The notes below the pieces were generated by a model. That model was not told the origin of the DNA. It saw nothing but the letters and a program-made list of their open reading frames with translations, and ran no database searches. DNA of 6,115 nt from Bog-473 sp052148295 (GTDB lineage Bacteria > Actinomycetota > Acidimicrobiia > Acidimicrobiales > RAAP-2), in NCBI GenBank assembly GCA_052148295.1, contig JBKQIP010000251.1, positions 1 to 6,115 of the forward strand, read 5' to 3'. This document shows, piece by piece, positions 5,378 to 6,115 of the stretch. Both the position numbers and the translations under genes were made by a program. Position 1 is the stretch's first letter. Each line of letters starts with the position of its first letter.

Positions 5378-5857
5378 CTAGGTCAGGGCGTCGTTCAGAC
5401 GCTCTTCGGCCGTCTCTTCGTCCACGTTGAGGGCAAAGGTCAACTCGGACACCAGGATCTGCCGGGCCCGCTGGAGCATGCGCTTCTCCCCGGCCGAGAG
5501 CCCCTTGTCCTTGTCGCGAATGGAGAGGTTCCGCACCACCTCGGCCACCTGGTAGATGTCACCGGACCGCAGCTTCTCGGAGTGGTTCTTGTAGCGGCGG
5601 GACCAGTTGGTCGGCATGCGCGCCTCTTTCTTGCGCAGCACGGCGAAGACCTCCTCGACCTCCTCGTCGTTGATCACCTCGCGCAGACCGACACCTTCGG
5701 TGTTGTCCGCCGGGACGTTGAGGATCAGGTCGCCGTAGGCAAGCCGGAGGACCAGGTACTCGCGCTTCTCACCGAAGGCGACCTTGGTCTCCCGCTTCTC
5801 TATGACGGCGGCCCCGTGATGGGGATAGACGACTTTGTCTCCGACCTTGAAGGACAC
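5378..5857 (-). CDS. carD: CarD-type RNA polymerase-binding transcription regulator
   Basis: A 159-residue CarD, which binds the RNA polymerase beta subunit and stabilises open promoter complexes, especially at rRNA promoters; it is essential in mycobacteria. The N-terminal RNA-polymerase-interacting (Tudor-like) domain begins FKVGDKVVYPHHGAAVIE and spans about residues 1-65. The helical C-terminal domain contains PTNWSRRYK (82-90) with Trp85, the residue that wedges into DNA at the -10 edge in the mycobacterial protein, and later GLSAGEKRMLQRARQILVSE (119-138). The length matches mycobacterial CarD (162 residues). The GTG start gives the same N-terminus as the family, and AAAAGGGAG (5877-5869, - strand) lies 11 nt upstream. 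It heads the tight run to ispD, ispF and rlmB. Confidence 0.97.
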   Translation of the reverse strand: MSFKVGDKVVYPHHGAAVIEKRETKVAFGEKREYLVLRLAYGDLILNVPADNTEGVGLREVINDEEVEEVFAVLRKKEARMPTNWSRRYKNHSEKLRSGDIYQVAEVVRNLSIRDKDKGLSAGEKRMLQRARQILVSELTFALNVDEETAEERLNDALT

Positions 5858-5993
5858 AGGACTCAGGACTCCCTTTTGGGTGGATCGGCTGCGCCCGCAC
5901 GGGCATGCGGAGCTGCGGCGATGCTGTGCGGAGGCGACCGGGACGGGGGTGGGCCCATCCGAAGGTGACTGCCTATTTTACCAGATCACCCGG
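5858..5993 (-). promoter_or_regulatory. disA-carD intergenic region with likely carD promoter
   Basis: On the - strand, TAAAAT (5980-5975) is a strong -10 box in an otherwise GC-rich region, 13 nt after the disA stop. The matching -35 position (about ATACGA, 17-nt spacer) falls in the last codons of disA and is weak, as is common in actinobacteria. A start near 5968 would give a leader of about 110 nt. In that leader CCGCA/TGCGG (5910-5906 with 5899-5895) can form a 5-bp hairpin. AGTCCTG occurs twice back to back (5870-5864 and 5863-5857), the second copy running into the GTG start. The position and the -10 are seen; use of the promoter is inferred. Confidence 0.5.
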
Positions 5994-6115
5994 TCATTCG
6001 TATCGCTCGAAGATGCTGGCCTCGACCAGGCGGGCCAGGCCATCACGGACGTGGCGGGCCGTGGCCGCCCCGATGCCGTCGACCGACTCGAGCTCGGCGG
6101 CCGAGGCGGAGAGGA
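5994..6115 (-). CDS. disA: C-terminus of DisA (diadenylate cyclase), partial
   Basis: Only the last 39 codons and the TGA are inside the window; the gene continues past the right edge. The reading frame on the - strand ends in ELESVDGIGAATARHVRDGL, then ARLVEASIFERYE. This is the helix-hairpin-helix DNA-binding end of DisA, where VDGIG is the hairpin and the final SxxERY is family-typical. DisA makes c-di-AMP from two ATP and scans DNA for branched structures. The placement directly before carD agrees with the actinobacterial radA-disA-carD neighbourhood. The identification rests on a short segment plus context, since the cyclase domain is not visible. Confidence 0.85.
   Translation of the reverse strand, partial: LSASAAELESVDGIGAATARHVRDGLARLVEASIFERYE

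Noticed and set aside
4841..5968. A 375-codon + strand open frame antisense to ispD and carD
   Set aside because: Both antisense genes have unmistakable motifs along their length; this frame has none and reflects codon bias of the opposite strand.

Overview
The window looks like a chromosomal segment of a high-GC Gram-positive bacterium (Actinomycetota). The evidence is strong third-position GC, frequent GTG starts, a CarD protein that lines up with mycobacterial CarD along its whole length, and the actinobacterial gene order disA - carD - ispD - ispF - (cysS) - rlmB. A lineage near Acidimicrobiia is a guess that cannot be tested from this sequence alone.

Layout. Positions 1-89 hold no gene that can be supported. 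A tRNA-Thr(UGU) gene follows at 90-162 on the + strand. Its 3' end runs into a 14-nt GC-rich tandem repeat reaching about position 237, the last part of which can fold into a strong hairpin. Next, on the - strand and read from right to left, is a coupled pair: a CPA2-type cation/proton antiporter (1556-2803) and a DUF2254 membrane protein (246-1559), joined by a GTGA overlap. A 205-bp divergent intergenic region contains a second, unrelated 14-nt tandem repeat (2927-2996). That repeat runs up to the ribosome binding site of mscL (3009-3431, + strand), a mechanosensitive channel with an unusual double-CxxC tail. A convergent gap of 1 nt then leads into the right half.

The right half is one - strand run, read right to left: the C-terminal end of disA (5994 to beyond the window), carD (5378-5857), ispD (4697-5359), ispF (4224-4694) and rlmB (3433-4227). 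A plausible carD promoter lies just after the disA stop. The carD-ispD-ispF-rlmB spacing is tight (18 nt, 2 nt, then a 4-nt overlap), which suggests one operon.

How the genes fit together. The left and centre form a membrane and ion-homeostasis neighbourhood: antiporter, DUF2254 membrane protein, and an osmotic release channel transcribed divergently. The right half is a conserved housekeeping block covering c-di-AMP synthesis, RNA-polymerase regulation, two steps of the MEP isoprenoid pathway, and 23S rRNA 2'-O-methylation. I see no phage, insertion sequence, CRISPR array or clear defence system. The most interesting signals are the two 14-nt tandem arrays, the apparent origin of one of them from a tRNA 3' end, the cysteine tail on MscL, and the non-standard ion-site motif in the antiporter.
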